From Pseudomonadota bacterium (GTDB lineage Bacteria; Pseudomonadota; Gammaproteobacteria; Pseudomonadales; Oleiphilaceae): a stretch of DNA of 17,556 bases. The stretch spans positions 1 through 17,556 of the forward strand of contig JAEZAA010000091.1 in assembly GCA_023430625.1 (NCBI GenBank), given 5' to 3'. Of the stretch, positions 1 to 8,447 are shown one piece after another (position 1 is the stretch's first letter; every line of letters starts with the position of its first letter). The position numbers and the translations under genes are program-made. The notes under the pieces were generated by a model. It worked only from the letters and a program-made list of their open reading frames with translations. It searched no databases and was not told the DNA's origin.

Positions 1-11
1 CTCTTTATTCA

Positions 12-87
12 TGGTGGGTCGTGCGTGACTCGAACACGCGACCAATTGGTTAAAAGCCAACTGCTCCACCGACTGAGCTAACGACCC
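12..87 (-). tRNA. tRNA-Lys (UUU), second of tandem pair, G21 variant
   Basis: The minus strand folds as a 76-nt cloverleaf. The 7-bp acceptor stem GGGTCGT/ACGACCC is followed by discriminator A and an encoded CCA. The anticodon loop CTTTTAA gives anticodon UUU, so this is lysine. The T loop is TTCGAGT. It matches the copy at 157-232 at 75 of 76 positions. The one difference is plus-strand position 67, which puts G instead of A at tRNA position 21, a site that is nearly always A because it stacks on the U8-A14 tertiary pair. This copy is distal in the transcript. I infer it is still a tRNA gene, but its folding may be weaker. Confidence 0.96.
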
Positions 88-156
88 AGAAACGCTTCGC
101 CATCTACTCCAAAATGCCAGAAACCGGCTTGATCTAGATGACTCTCAAGATTCGAA

Positions 157-232
157 TGGTGGGTCGTGCGTGACTCGAACACGCGACCAATTGGTTAAAA
201 GCCAACTGCTCTACCGACTGAGCTAACGACCC
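157..232 (-). tRNA. tRNA-Lys (UUU), first of tandem pair
   Basis: A 76-nt cloverleaf on the minus strand with a 7-bp acceptor stem, UUU anticodon, TTCGAGT T loop, discriminator A and encoded CCA. It carries the normal A21. It is the promoter-proximal copy, with a 69-nt spacer to the second copy, so both probably come from one precursor. A good promoter lies directly upstream at 246-273. Tandem tRNA-Lys genes behind the tol-pal-cpoB cluster are also known in pseudomonads. Confidence 0.97.
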
Positions 233-245
233 AAACGAGGCGCTT

Positions 246-273
246 ATAGTACGGATTTTGACGTAAATGGCAA
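246..273 (-). promoter_or_regulatory. sigma70 promoter for the tRNA-Lys pair
   Basis: On the minus strand TTGCCA (268-273) and TACTAT (246-251) are separated by 16 bases and lie just upstream of the first tRNA-Lys. The -10 is followed by the GC-rich stretch GCGCC, the kind of discriminator seen at stringently controlled stable-RNA promoters. Stringent control is inferred, not shown. Confidence 0.6.
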
Positions 274-337
274 GACCGCAGCACCTGTTTTTTTACAGTT
301 TTCTACAACCTAAACCAAGTGGCTGCTCTTTACCCCG

Positions 338-1162
338 TTAAGGGATTTTCTTTAGATAATCCTGTGCCAGACCTGCGGCGGCAGAACCTGGATACTTTTC
401 AGCCGTTCCCCGTAGATAGTTCTTCGCCTGTGCCGCGTCACCCAGCCGATCCATGGTTACACCCAGCTTGTAATAGGCGTCCGACGCCTTGCGGTGTTTT
501 GGATAACGGCTCACCACCACGGTAAAGGCCTGCTTCGCCTGCTCCAGCTTGGGCATGACCAGGTACACCTCACCCAGCCAGTAATAGGCATTCGCGGTCA
601 GGTCCGTATTGGGATACTGATTGATAAAGGCATGCAGGGCATCGACCGCCTTATCGAACTGACGCTGGCGAATCAGATCATACGCCTGTTCATAGGCCTT
701 CTTCTGGGCATCCGTCACCGGCTCCTTGCTGGCGGCAATTTCCGCCCCAGCAGTACTGGCCGTAACCGGCGGCTCAGCTGCAGCAGGCGCCCCCGCCGTG
801 GCCGGAGAAGTCGCTTCGCCAACGGGCGCGCTACCGTTCTGGGACAACCGCCGATCCAGGTTCAGCAAGCGTTGATCAAGATCCATGTAGCGATCCCGCT
901 GCTGTGACTTAAGCTGCTCGATCGTATAGGCCTGCTGCTCGACCATGCCTCGAAGCTCCCGCACCTCCTGCTGCAACTGCTCCACCATCAGATACACCTC
1001 GACCGTGCCATTTTGCGCAAGCGTCAGGGGCGCCCGGCCGGTACCGGCTGGCGTGGAGGTCTGAAAGGGAGAAGAGGAAACTGTAGGCTGGGCGGAAACC
1101 GCGCCGGCAACCAGGGCTGCTGCCAGTCCAAGACAGACCGGAAGGGAACTGATTCGTTTCAT
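338..1162 (-). CDS. cpoB: Cell division coordinator CpoB (YbgF), Tol-Pal partner
   Basis: Periplasmic protein that in E. coli binds TolA and links peptidoglycan synthesis by PBP1B to outer-membrane constriction. Counting from the upstream in-frame ATG at 1186, there is a signal peptide ending at AVSA (about residue 32), a trimerising coiled coil (about 63-115, rich in Q, L, E and R), an Ala/Pro/Thr linker (117-160), and a TPR region (162-282) with hallmarks such as AYYWLGEVY, SRYP and DAYYKLG. The start is uncertain: in-frame ATGs occur at 1186, 1174 and 1162, none with a well-placed ribosome site. I chose 1162 because it gives a compact MKR signal peptide. It is the last gene of the tol cluster, 119 bases beyond the longest form from pal, with a hairpin and a possible own promoter in that gap. 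Confidence 0.93.
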   Translation of the reverse strand: MKRISSLPVCLGLAAALVAGAVSAQPTVSSSPFQTSTPAGTGRAPLTLAQNGTVEVYLMVEQLQQEVRELRGMVEQQAYTIEQLKSQQRDRYMDLDQRLLNLDRRLSQNGSAPVGEATSPATAGAPAAAEPPVTASTAGAEIAASKEPVTDAQKKAYEQAYDLIRQRQFDKAVDALHAFINQYPNTDLTANAYYWLGEVYLVMPKLEQAKQAFTVVVSRYPKHRKASDAYYKLGVTMDRLGDAAQAKNYLRGTAEKYPGSAAAGLAQDYLKKIP

Positions 1163-1211
1163 CCGATTCTGCATCTCTCTATACATACATCTGTAATCGA
1201 TAGGTAAATTT

Positions 1212-1240
1212 TTTATCGATAGCTACATCTTTAAGCGCAA
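1212..1240 (-). promoter_or_regulatory. possible cpoB promoter
   Basis: On the minus strand TTGCGC (1235-1240) and GATAAA (1212-1217) are 17 bases apart in the pal-cpoB gap. Each hexamer matches the sigma70 consensus at about 4 of 6 positions. The 8-mer ATCGATAG occurs on the plus strand at 1196-1203 and 1215-1222, flanking an A/T tract at the likely start of transcription. This is a weak call. Confidence 0.27.
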
Positions 1241-1259
1241 CATCCTAGCTCAGCGGGCA

Positions 1260-1291
1260 CTGCCTGGCCATCGGTCGTGATCGCCAGGCAG
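1260..1291 (-). other. stable hairpin between pal and cpoB
   Basis: A perfect 9-bp inverted repeat, CTGCCTGGC (1260-1268) and GCCAGGCAG (1283-1291), with a 14-nt loop, begins about 15 bases after the pal stop. There is no U tract behind it, so it is more likely an mRNA stability or processing element than a complete intrinsic terminator. It could set the pal to cpoB expression ratio. Confidence 0.5.
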
Positions 1292-1305
1292 GCTCGGATC
1301 AGAGC

Positions 1306-1857
1306 TTACTTGTATTGCAGCTCAACGCGACGGTTCTTGCTCCAGGCAGATTCGCTGTGGCCAGGATCGGCCGGAAACTCTTCACCGTAGCTCACAACTT
1401 CGATCTGGCCGGCGGAAACACCGTTCACCACCAGGAAGCGCTCTACCGCCTTGGCCCGACGCTCACCCAGTGCCAGGTTGTACTCCTTGGTACCGCGCTC
1501 GTCACCATACCCGTTCAGAACGATGCGGGCATTGGGGCTGCGCTGCAGGTAAGCCGCGTGCGCCTGCAGGGGCATGTGGGCTTCTGGACGCAGACTGCTG
1601 CTGTCGAACTCAAAGTAGAAGACGCGCACTTCACGCAGAGCCTGACCTTCCGCCGTCTGAGCCTGCTGCTCCTGCATCAGGCGCTGGCGCTCCAGCTCTT
1701 CTGCAGTCAATCCGCCCACTTCAGCGCCCATGCTGTCTTCGGTTGCGGCACCGGCGTCGTCCATACCACTGGTGTCCTTGGATGCAGTGCTACAGCCTGC
1801 AACGAACGCCGCCAGAGATACCGCGATCAGAGACTTGCGTAAATCGATCAAAGTCAT
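1306..1857 (-). CDS. pal: Peptidoglycan-associated lipoprotein Pal
   Basis: Outer-membrane lipoprotein that binds peptidoglycan and TolB as part of the Tol-Pal machine. It has 183 residues from ATG 1857, which has AAGGAA seven bases upstream; an in-frame ATG at 1884 would add nine residues ahead of the signal peptide and lacks such a site. The signal peptide ends in lipobox VAGC with Cys22 as the lipidated residue. A Ser/Thr/Glu-rich linker follows, then an OmpA-like domain from about residue 77 to the end, with FEFDSSSLRP, DERGTKEYN, LGERRAKAV and NRRVEL. The peptidoglycan-binding Asp and Arg positions are retained. The usual GHADERG reads GYGDERG here. It sits between tolB (46 bases upstream) and cpoB. 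Confidence 0.97.
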   Translation of the reverse strand: MTLIDLRKSLIAVSLAAFVAGCSTASKDTSGMDDAGAATEDSMGAEVGGLTAEELERQRLMQEQQAQTAEGQALREVRVFYFEFDSSSLRPEAHMPLQAHAAYLQRSPNARIVLNGYGDERGTKEYNLALGERRAKAVERFLVVNGVSAGQIEVVSYGEEFPADPGHSESAWSKNRRVELQYK

Positions 1858-1903
1858 GAATACATTCCTTATTGAGCAAACCAAACCAGATGTGGGAAAA
1901 GCA

Positions 1904-3250
1904 TTAATTCAGGAACGGTGACCAGGCAGGCTCTCGCACCTCACCCGATCGGGACGGTAGCAAATACTTAGCCCCGGTTTCCACCGCCACGACGGCTAGC
2001 ACGCCCTGATTTCCTTTTCTGGTAGCGTAAATTAGCATAGTTCCATTGGGTGCGACACTCGGTGACTCATCCAGTCCGGTGTCACTTAGAATATCCATCT
2101 GACGGCTTTGCAAATCCAGAGACGCCAAGCGGAAGTCGCCGGCACGCTGATGCACGAAGTACAAGGTCTTGCCATCCGGGCTGAAGCGCGGACGGGAATT
2201 GTACTTGCCTTCGAACGTCAGGCGAGTTTCGTTGCCTGGATTGGCCATATCGACCTTATAGACTTGTGGGCCGCCCCCCCGATCCGAGGTGAAGACCAGA
2301 CTGTTCCCGTCCGGAGACCAGGCTGGCTCGGTGTCGATCGCCCAATGGTTGGTGATACGTTGAAGGTTTTTGCTCTGCACGTCCATTACGTAGATTTCCG
2401 CATTACCGTCTTTCGACAGGGCCATGGCGATGCGACGCCCATCCGGCGACCAGGAGGGTGCGCTGTTCAGGCCAGGAAAGCCGGTCAGTTTGGTGCGGCG
2501 TCCGGTTCCGAATACTTCCTGAATATAGATCGCCGGACGCTTGCCCTCAAAGGATACATAGGCCAGACGGCGTCCGTCTGGTGACCAGGCAGGCGACATG
2601 ATCGGCTGATCGGATTTCAGAATGACGTTGGAGCGGCGGCCATCGGCGTCAGCCACTTCCAGCTGGTAGCGCGCAGCGCCGTTGCCCAGATTCTGCAGCG
2701 TGACATAGGCGATTTTGGTGGCGAACGCACCCTTCAAGCCAGTCAGGGCTTCATACACCGCATCACTCACATGGTGGGCCAGGTCACGCAGGCTGTTTTC
2801 GCTACCGGTCACCACTTCACCGAGTATGCGTTGCGATGAGTTAACGTCATAAAGCTCGTAGCGCACCTTGTATTGGCCTGCACCAGCCGCTTCCAGGCTG
2901 CCGATCAAGAGATAGCGCTGCCCCAGCAGGCGCCAATCCCGTACAAACACCTCGCTCGCGCTGCTCGGCAGGCTCAGCATCTTGTCGCGGTCCAGCGGCG
3001 CGAACTGCCCGGTACGTTGCAGGTCATCGGCAACAATCTTGCTCACGTCCTCCGGCAATGCGGCCGCCGTGCGGTTCGCAAACGGCACCACCGCAATGGG
3101 AATGGCTTCCTTTGAGCCCTGGGTGATTTCGATGACCAGTTCAGCCTGCGCTGGCGCCATCCATAGAGCGCCCAGCATCATGAACATGGACGCGAACAAG
3201 GACCAGATCCGCTGCCTGCGGATGTGGCCGAGAGCCTGCAAATTTATCAA
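1904..3250 (-). CDS. tolB: Tol-Pal system protein TolB, TTG start
   Basis: Periplasmic beta-propeller protein that shuttles between Pal and the outer-membrane pool under control of TolA. The frame stays open to an ATG at 3352, but that would overlap tolA by about 100 bases and bury the signal peptide. The best start is TTG 3250, one base past the tolA TGA, with AAGGGG seven bases upstream. That gives 448 residues (E. coli about 430) and a clear signal peptide: RRQR, a hydrophobic core, and APAQA cleavage at about residue 36. Mature residues from 37 carry the N-terminal TolB domain (about 37-175). The propeller follows, with repeats opening PAWSPDG, PSWSPDG, PAWSPDG, PRFSPDG, PSVAPNG and PAWSP. 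Translational coupling to tolA is likely from the spacing. Confidence 0.96.
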   Translation of the reverse strand: MINLQALGHIRRQRIWSLFASMFMMLGALWMAPAQAELVIEITQGSKEAIPIAVVPFANRTAAALPEDVSKIVADDLQRTGQFAPLDRDKMLSLPSSASEVFVRDWRLLGQRYLLIGSLEAAGAGQYKVRYELYDVNSSQRILGEVVTGSENSLRDLAHHVSDAVYEALTGLKGAFATKIAYVTLQNLGNGAARYQLEVADADGRRSNVILKSDQPIMSPAWSPDGRRLAYVSFEGKRPAIYIQEVFGTGRRTKLTGFPGLNSAPSWSPDGRRIAMALSKDGNAEIYVMDVQSKNLQRITNHWAIDTEPAWSPDGNSLVFTSDRGGGPQVYKVDMANPGNETRLTFEGKYNSRPRFSPDGKTLYFVHQRAGDFRLASLDLQSRQMDILSDTGLDESPSVAPNGTMLIYATRKGNQGVLAVVAVETGAKYLLPSRSGEVREPAWSPFLN

Positions 3251-3251
3251 C

Positions 3252-4271
3252 TCACTGCCCCTTAGGATTGAATAACAAAGTGAACTCACGGAATCGCTCA
3301 AACAACTGGCTGTTCTCCGGTACCGGATAGCGATCCACGGCACGTGCCGCACTCAACACGGAACGGTCGAACGCCGCATTACCACTGCTTCTGACCAACT
3401 CAACCGACACCAGTTCCCCGGTTGGAACCAAACGGATGCGCAGGACAGCCTGGGTACCAGCCGCAATGTTGGGAGGCGCAATCCACTGCCGCTCGATGGC
3501 ACGTTGAATCAAGGCGGTATAGCGTGCGGTCTCACTTTCCTCGACCGCGCGGGACTGCTGAGCCGCCTGGGACTGCTGATAGGCCTCTCGTAACCTGCGC
3601 TCGGCCTCAGCCGCCTCCTGCGCCAACCGCTCCTCGGCCTTACGCGCCTCTTCTTTGAGCTTACGCTCCTGCTCTTCCTTGGCCTTGCGCTCCTGCTCTT
3701 TCTTGCGAACCTCTTCCTGCTTGCGTTTTTCTTCTTCGCGCTTTTTTTGCTCTTCGAGCTTCTTCTGCTCTTCGAGTTTTTTCTTCTCTTCCTGCCGCTT
3801 CTGCTCTTCGCGCTTCTTTTGTTCTTCCAGTTTCTTCTGCTCGGCCAGCTTCTTTTGCTCCGCGAGCTTCTTCTGTTCGGCAGCCTTCTTTTGCTCCGCC
3901 AGACGCTTTTCCTCGGCCTGCCGTTTCTGCTCGGCTTGCTTGCGCTCTTCCGCCCGTTTCTCTTCGGCGGCAACGCGCAACCGCTCCTGTTCTTCCTGGC
4001 GCTGCGTCTCTTCCTGACGTTGCTTGTCCGGATCTGGACGTGGAGGAGCGGGCTTGGGTGCAGGCTTTGGCTCGGGCTGTTGCGCCATCATGTCCGCCAG
4101 CATCTCCTCGGTGACCATCACCGCGTTGATATGGCGTGGCGTCGCCTGGGGCTTGTCGGCACTAAACGGCCAGCTAAACGACATCAGCAGAACCACGCCG
4201 ACATGCACCAGCACGGCGTAACCCACTGGTTTGTAGTAACTGGGATCCAATTTGAACTTAAACAACGCCAC
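3252..4271 (-). CDS. tolA: Tol-Pal system protein TolA, GTG start
   Basis: Inner-membrane-anchored protein spanning the periplasm; it takes proton-motive energy from TolQ-TolR and acts on TolB-Pal. It has 339 residues. One transmembrane segment lies at about 17-34 and keeps the His (H23) that contacts TolQ in the family; the E. coli Ser four residues earlier is Ala. A Pro/Lys-rich stretch (68-82) leads into a long charged helix (about 84-248) with a hexad EQKKxx repeat. The C-terminal TolA/TonB-like domain (about 250-339) includes ERQW, VELVRSSGNAAFDRSV and a final LLFNPKGQ. The start codon is GTG with only a poor GGTGG-like ribosome site; a TTG two codons downstream is also possible. tolR ends 29 bases upstream and tolB begins one base after the stop. 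Confidence 0.96.
   Translation of the reverse strand: MALFKFKLDPSYYKPVGYAVLVHVGVVLLMSFSWPFSADKPQATPRHINAVMVTEEMLADMMAQQPEPKPAPKPAPPRPDPDKQRQEETQRQEEQERLRVAAEEKRAEERKQAEQKRQAEEKRLAEQKKAAEQKKLAEQKKLAEQKKLEEQKKREEQKRQEEKKKLEEQKKLEEQKKREEEKRKQEEVRKKEQERKAKEEQERKLKEEARKAEERLAQEAAEAERRLREAYQQSQAAQQSRAVEESETARYTALIQRAIERQWIAPPNIAAGTQAVLRIRLVPTGELVSVELVRSSGNAAFDRSVLSAARAVDRYPVPENSQLFERFREFTLLFNPKGQ
3717..3896 (-). repeat. 18-bp coding repeats in tolA (EQKKxx hexads)
   Basis: About ten near-copies of an 18-bp unit encode the hexad EQKK plus two residues (LA, LE, RE and similar) at TolA residues 126-185. The repeats are imperfect and keep the frame. They form part of the long helix, and copy number may vary between strains through slippage or recombination. 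Confidence 0.75.
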
Positions 4272-4300
4272 CCCACCGCATCGGAACGATCACCAGGCAA

Positions 4301-4723
4301 TCAACCCTGAGGATTTTCGGTAATCAGGCCCACAGATTCCACACCACTTTCCTGCATGGCCGCCATCAGGCGAACCACCTCGCCATACTCGGCATGACGG
4401 TCGCCCCGCACCAATACCTTGATCTTGGGTGTCTGCTGCAAAATCTTGCTGATATTGCTCCGCAGCGTGGCCAGATCGGTTGGATTACCGGGCTCGCCCC
4501 CAACTTCCATGTAGTAGGCGCCATTGCTGTCGACACTGACGATAATCGGCGGCTGCTGATCCTGCACTTCCATCGGATCGGACGTCACCTGCGGCAACTC
4601 CACCTTCACCCCCTGGGTCAGCATGGGTGCCGTCACCATGAAGATAATGAGCAAAACCAGCATCACGTCGATATAGGGCACCACGTTGATGTCGGACATT
4701 TGCTTCTTGTGCTTCTTAGCCAT
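4301..4723 (-). CDS. tolR: Tol-Pal system protein TolR (ExbD family)
   Basis: Inner-membrane partner of TolQ in the proton channel that energises TolA. It has 140 residues, the usual family size. A short basic N-terminus (KKHKK) precedes a single membrane helix at about 16-36 holding the channel aspartate, D19, in VPYIDVMLVLLIIF (E. coli D23). The periplasmic domain follows and includes IKVLVRGDRHAEYGEVVRLM. The ATG has AAAGG about seven bases upstream. It lies 66 bases after tolQ and 29 bases before tolA. Confidence 0.97.
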   Translation of the reverse strand: MAKKHKKQMSDINVVPYIDVMLVLLIIFMVTAPMLTQGVKVELPQVTSDPMEVQDQQPPIIVSVDSNGAYYMEVGGEPGNPTDLATLRSNISKILQQTPKIKVLVRGDRHAEYGEVVRLMAAMQESGVESVGLITENPQG

Positions 4724-4789
4724 AAAGCTACCTTTTAAAACCAGGACCAGCTCAGCGCCGGGAACAGAGGCGCCTCAAAGACGCCGCGA

Positions 4790-5470
4790 TCAGGATTTGG
4801 CGTGCACCTTACGGTGCAGGATGCTGGCGAATTCCTCTGCAAAAGTCTCGTACTGGGTAACCAGCTTGTCCGAGTTCGCCGAGAAACGGTTATAGGCAAT
4901 CACGGCCGGAATCGCGGCGAACAGCCCCATGGCCGTTGCCACCAGGGCCTCGGAGATACCAGGCGCGACCGTCGCCAAAGTGGCCTGCTGCATTTGCGCC
5001 AGGCCGCGGAACGAGTTCATGATCCCCCACACGGTACCGAACAGGCCTACATAGGGGCTGGTGGAGCCGACGGTGGCGAGAAACGACAGGTTATTGTTGA
5101 GCTTTTCATTTTCGCGACTGACTGCCACTCGCATGGCCCGGTTGGTTCCTTCCATCACCGCGTCTGGATCGACACCAGATTGCTGACGGAGCCGGGTGAA
5201 CTCCTTGAAGCCTGCCCGAAAAATGGACTCCAGGCCGCTGTTCGCATCCGCGCTGCCGCTGACTTCGCGAAACAGCTGATTCAGATCCATGCCTGACCAG
5301 AATCGTTCTTCAAAGGATGCCGCCGCCTTCTGGGCGAGCTTATAGGTGTTGATGCGCTGAAAAATAATGACCCAGGATACGACCGATGCCGCCACCAGCA
5401 GCAACATGACCATTTGCACCAGAAAACTGGCTTCGGCAATCAGTCCCCAGATCGACAGTTTATCTTCCAC
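4790..5470 (-). CDS. tolQ: Tol-Pal system protein TolQ (ExbB/MotA family), GTG start
   Basis: Inner-membrane protein that surrounds TolR and forms the proton path driving TolA. It has 226 residues with three membrane helices at about 16-38, 128-155 and 170-192. The conserved channel threonines are present: T146 in GLFGTVWGIM and T179 in EALVATAMGLFAAIPAV (E. coli T145 and T178). The start is GTG with GGGGAG six bases upstream. The 161-base gap to ybgC is longer than in E. coli, where the genes nearly touch, and could hold a promoter, but I see no convincing -35/-10 pair there. Confidence 0.97.
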   Translation of the reverse strand: MEDKLSIWGLIAEASFLVQMVMLLLVAASVVSWVIIFQRINTYKLAQKAAASFEERFWSGMDLNQLFREVSGSADANSGLESIFRAGFKEFTRLRQQSGVDPDAVMEGTNRAMRVAVSRENEKLNNNLSFLATVGSTSPYVGLFGTVWGIMNSFRGLAQMQQATLATVAPGISEALVATAMGLFAAIPAVIAYNRFSANSDKLVTQYETFAEEFASILHRKVHAKS

Positions 5471-5631
5471 CTTAAGCTCCCCTACTGAATCTTGTGTTCA
5501 CTCCACCCGGCAACCTTGCGACCTAACCGGGCTGTTCTGTGCCTGGTCGGGCTGGCGTATGCCTGGGTAAACATAGTCTGGAAATACCCGCGAGAGGACT
5601 GCGTCATTGGCAGTCACAGCGGTCGGATTGG

Positions 5632-6072
5632 TCACGCCGGAGGTTTCTGCAACGCAGTCACCAGTTCGGGCGGCAAACGACGCGGCTTGAGCGATTGAGC
5701 ATCCACACAGGCAACCTTGACCTCGGCACTCACCAAAAGTTCCCTGGTCTCACGCCGCCAGACTTCCTGCTCAAAGACAAGATAGGTGCGTCCGAATTCG
5801 CGCACCCGTGCCGTCACATCCAACTCGTCATCCAGAACCGCTGGCTTGCGATACTGCAAATTCAAGCTGTGAACCACGTAATTGATGCCGGCGTCCAGCT
5901 GGATCACCTTGGCGAAACCGAGGCTGCGAATCAGCTCAGTGCGGGCGCGCTCGCAATACCGGAGATAGTTGGCGTAGAACACGACACCGCCCGCGTCCGT
6001 GTCTTCGATGTAGACGCGAACTGGAATACTGAACGCAATTGCACGGCCTTCCGCGGCCACATGGTCGCTCAT
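5632..6072 (-). CDS. ybgC: Acyl-CoA thioesterase YbgC, first gene of the tol cluster
   Basis: Hot-dog-fold 4-hydroxybenzoyl-CoA-type thioesterase that acts on acyl-CoA or acyl-ACP and is nearly always linked to tolQRAB-pal. From ATG 6072 the protein has 146 residues. AGGGA lies eight bases upstream of this ATG, which I prefer to the in-frame TTG at 6099. The active-site segment EDTDAGGVVFYANYLRY carries the catalytic Asp as D26 (E. coli D18). ruvB ends 23 bases upstream, so it may be cotranscribed with the ruv genes as well as with tolQ. Confidence 0.95.
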   Translation of the reverse strand: MSDHVAAEGRAIAFSIPVRVYIEDTDAGGVVFYANYLRYCERARTELIRSLGFAKVIQLDAGINYVVHSLNLQYRKPAVLDDELDVTARVREFGRTYLVFEQEVWRRETRELLVSAEVKVACVDAQSLKPRRLPPELVTALQKPPA

Positions 6073-6095
6073 GTTGTCAGTCCCTGTCAGGTTGG

Positions 6096-7106
<1,011 letters not shown>

Positions 7107-7270
7107 CGGGTTCTCTGTGGACTTTCGTCTCTGTAACGGACTGACGTCTCGACGCTGACTTTCATCCCTACGGCAATCACTTCGATCCAAGGCCGCCCTC
7201 AGAGGTGAATCAGTTCACATCTCACTTGGCAGGAGGGGTGGCTAAAACTGATGGCATCTTAGTCCGGGGG

Positions 7271-7885
7271 TCAGTTTTTTGCCATTCCACGTAGGGCCTC
7301 ACGAATGATGGTTTCGGTGGCCATGCCTTCCTGTGCCACCGCGGTGACTGCCCGCGCCGCCTCGGCTGGCTTGTAGCCGAGGGCGACCAGGGCGGCCTGT
7401 GCCTCGTCCAGATCACGCCCAACGCCCGTGACCGCGCCCTCCAGCCGGCCCAGACTGACATCGGTTCCAACCTCTGCGTACCAGTCCTTGAGGCGGTCGC
7501 GCATCTCCACCAGCAGGCGCTCGGCAGTCTTGCGGCCCACCCCCGGCAGCTTGGTCAGGGCCGTGACGTTATTATCCTCTACCACGTGGACAAATGCCGC
7601 CGGCTCAAACCCGGACAAAATCGTCAGCGCCAGTTTGGGCCCCACACTGTTCACCCGAATCAGCAGCCGGAACAGCTCGCGGTCGCGCCGGGCCAGGAAG
7701 CCATACAACAGGTGCGCGTCCTCGCGCACCACATAATGGGTATGCAGCACAATCCGCTCACCCTTGGGCGGCAGGTTGTAAAGAGCCGACGTCGGCAGCT
7801 CGATTTCATAGCCCACACCCTGGACATCAACCAGGACATGCGGTGGATCCACCTCGAGCAATACACCCTGAATACGTCCAATCAT
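7271..7885 (-). CDS. ruvA: Holliday junction DNA-binding protein RuvA
   Basis: Tetrameric protein that binds the open square Holliday junction and loads RuvB. It has 204 residues (E. coli 203). The N-terminal OB domain (1-64) carries the acidic pin E55-D56 in VREDAHLLYGF. Two helix-hairpin-helix elements follow: NSVGPK (79-84) and LPGVGRKTAERL (113-124). The RuvB-contacting domain III (about 155-204) contains EAQAALVALGYKPAEA. It starts with ATG 43 bases after the ruvC stop. Confidence 0.98.
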   Translation of the reverse strand: MIGRIQGVLLEVDPPHVLVDVQGVGYEIELPTSALYNLPPKGERIVLHTHYVVREDAHLLYGFLARRDRELFRLLIRVNSVGPKLALTILSGFEPAAFVHVVEDNNVTALTKLPGVGRKTAERLLVEMRDRLKDWYAEVGTDVSLGRLEGAVTGVGRDLDEAQAALVALGYKPAEAARAVTAVAQEGMATETIIREALRGMAKN

Positions 7886-7928
7886 TCTGCTTTATCTCCA
7901 GTGGTACCCAATAGCCTGGTTTCGACTT

Positions 7929-8447
7929 CTACCGCCAGCGACCGCGGCGGCTACCCCGAACGCCCGCCACCTGGACCAGGCTCTGTGCCGTATGGGCATG
8001 ACAGAGCGCGATGGCCAGGGCATCCGCAGCGTCGGCCTGGGGTTTGGCCGTCAGCTTCAACAGTTGCATCACCATATGCTGCACCTGTGATTTATCCGCA
8101 TCGCCCCGCCCGACCACCGATTGCTTGACGCTGCGGGCCGCATATTCCGACACCGGCAATCCCCTCTCCACCGCAGCCAGGATCGCAACCCCCCTGGCCT
8201 GCCCCAGCTTCAGCGCCGAGTCGGCATTCTTCGCCATGAACACTTGCTCAATGGCCGCCTGTTCCGGGTGATAGCGATCGATGATTTCGGTCAGGGACTG
8301 GTAGATTCGCCCCAAACGTTGCGGCAAGGCCTGCTCGCCCAGCCGGATACATCCGCTGGCGAGGTAAGAAGACTGATTACCGACAACCTGGATTAAGCCA
8401 AAGCCGGTTATCCGGGAGCCCGGATCGATACCGAGAATAATCGTCAT
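7929..8447 (-). CDS. ruvC: Holliday junction endonuclease RuvC
   Basis: Dimeric nuclease that resolves Holliday junctions by symmetrical nicking. It has 172 residues. The four acidic catalytic residues are visible: D8 in LGIDPGSR, E67 in AAIEQVF, and D139 and D142 in QADAADALAIA (E. coli D7, E66, D138 and D141 in the numbering that omits Met1). The C-terminus is basic (RGSRRGRWR). The ATG has no purine-rich ribosome site of its own, but its first bases form an ATGA overlap with a small upstream ORF, so translation may be coupled. A LexA-type operator lies about 135 bases upstream. Confidence 0.98.
   Translation of the reverse strand: MTIILGIDPGSRITGFGLIQVVGNQSSYLASGCIRLGEQALPQRLGRIYQSLTEIIDRYHPEQAAIEQVFMAKNADSALKLGQARGVAILAAVERGLPVSEYAARSVKQSVVGRGDADKSQVQHMVMQLLKLTAKPQADAADALAIALCHAHTAQSLVQVAGVRGSRRGRWR

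Noticed and set aside
285..298. CTGT...ACAG near the tRNA-Lys promoter as a second LexA box
   Set aside because: The spacer is six bases, not eight, and is a run of T. It does not fit LexA.
3655..4017. Repetitive Ser/Phe/Cys-rich frame on the plus strand, or a CRISPR-like array
   Set aside because: It is the antisense of the TolA Lys/Glu helix; the repeats are 18-bp coding units with no spacers.
5471..5631. Promoter for tolQ in the 161-base ybgC-tolQ gap
   Set aside because: A TATGTT -10-like element near 5570 has no acceptable -35. I cannot support a site, though one may exist.
7205..7218. GTGAA-TCAG-TTCAC inverted repeat in the ruvA-ruvB gap as an operator
   Set aside because: It is a single short 5-bp dyad with no promoter nearby; chance is a fair explanation.
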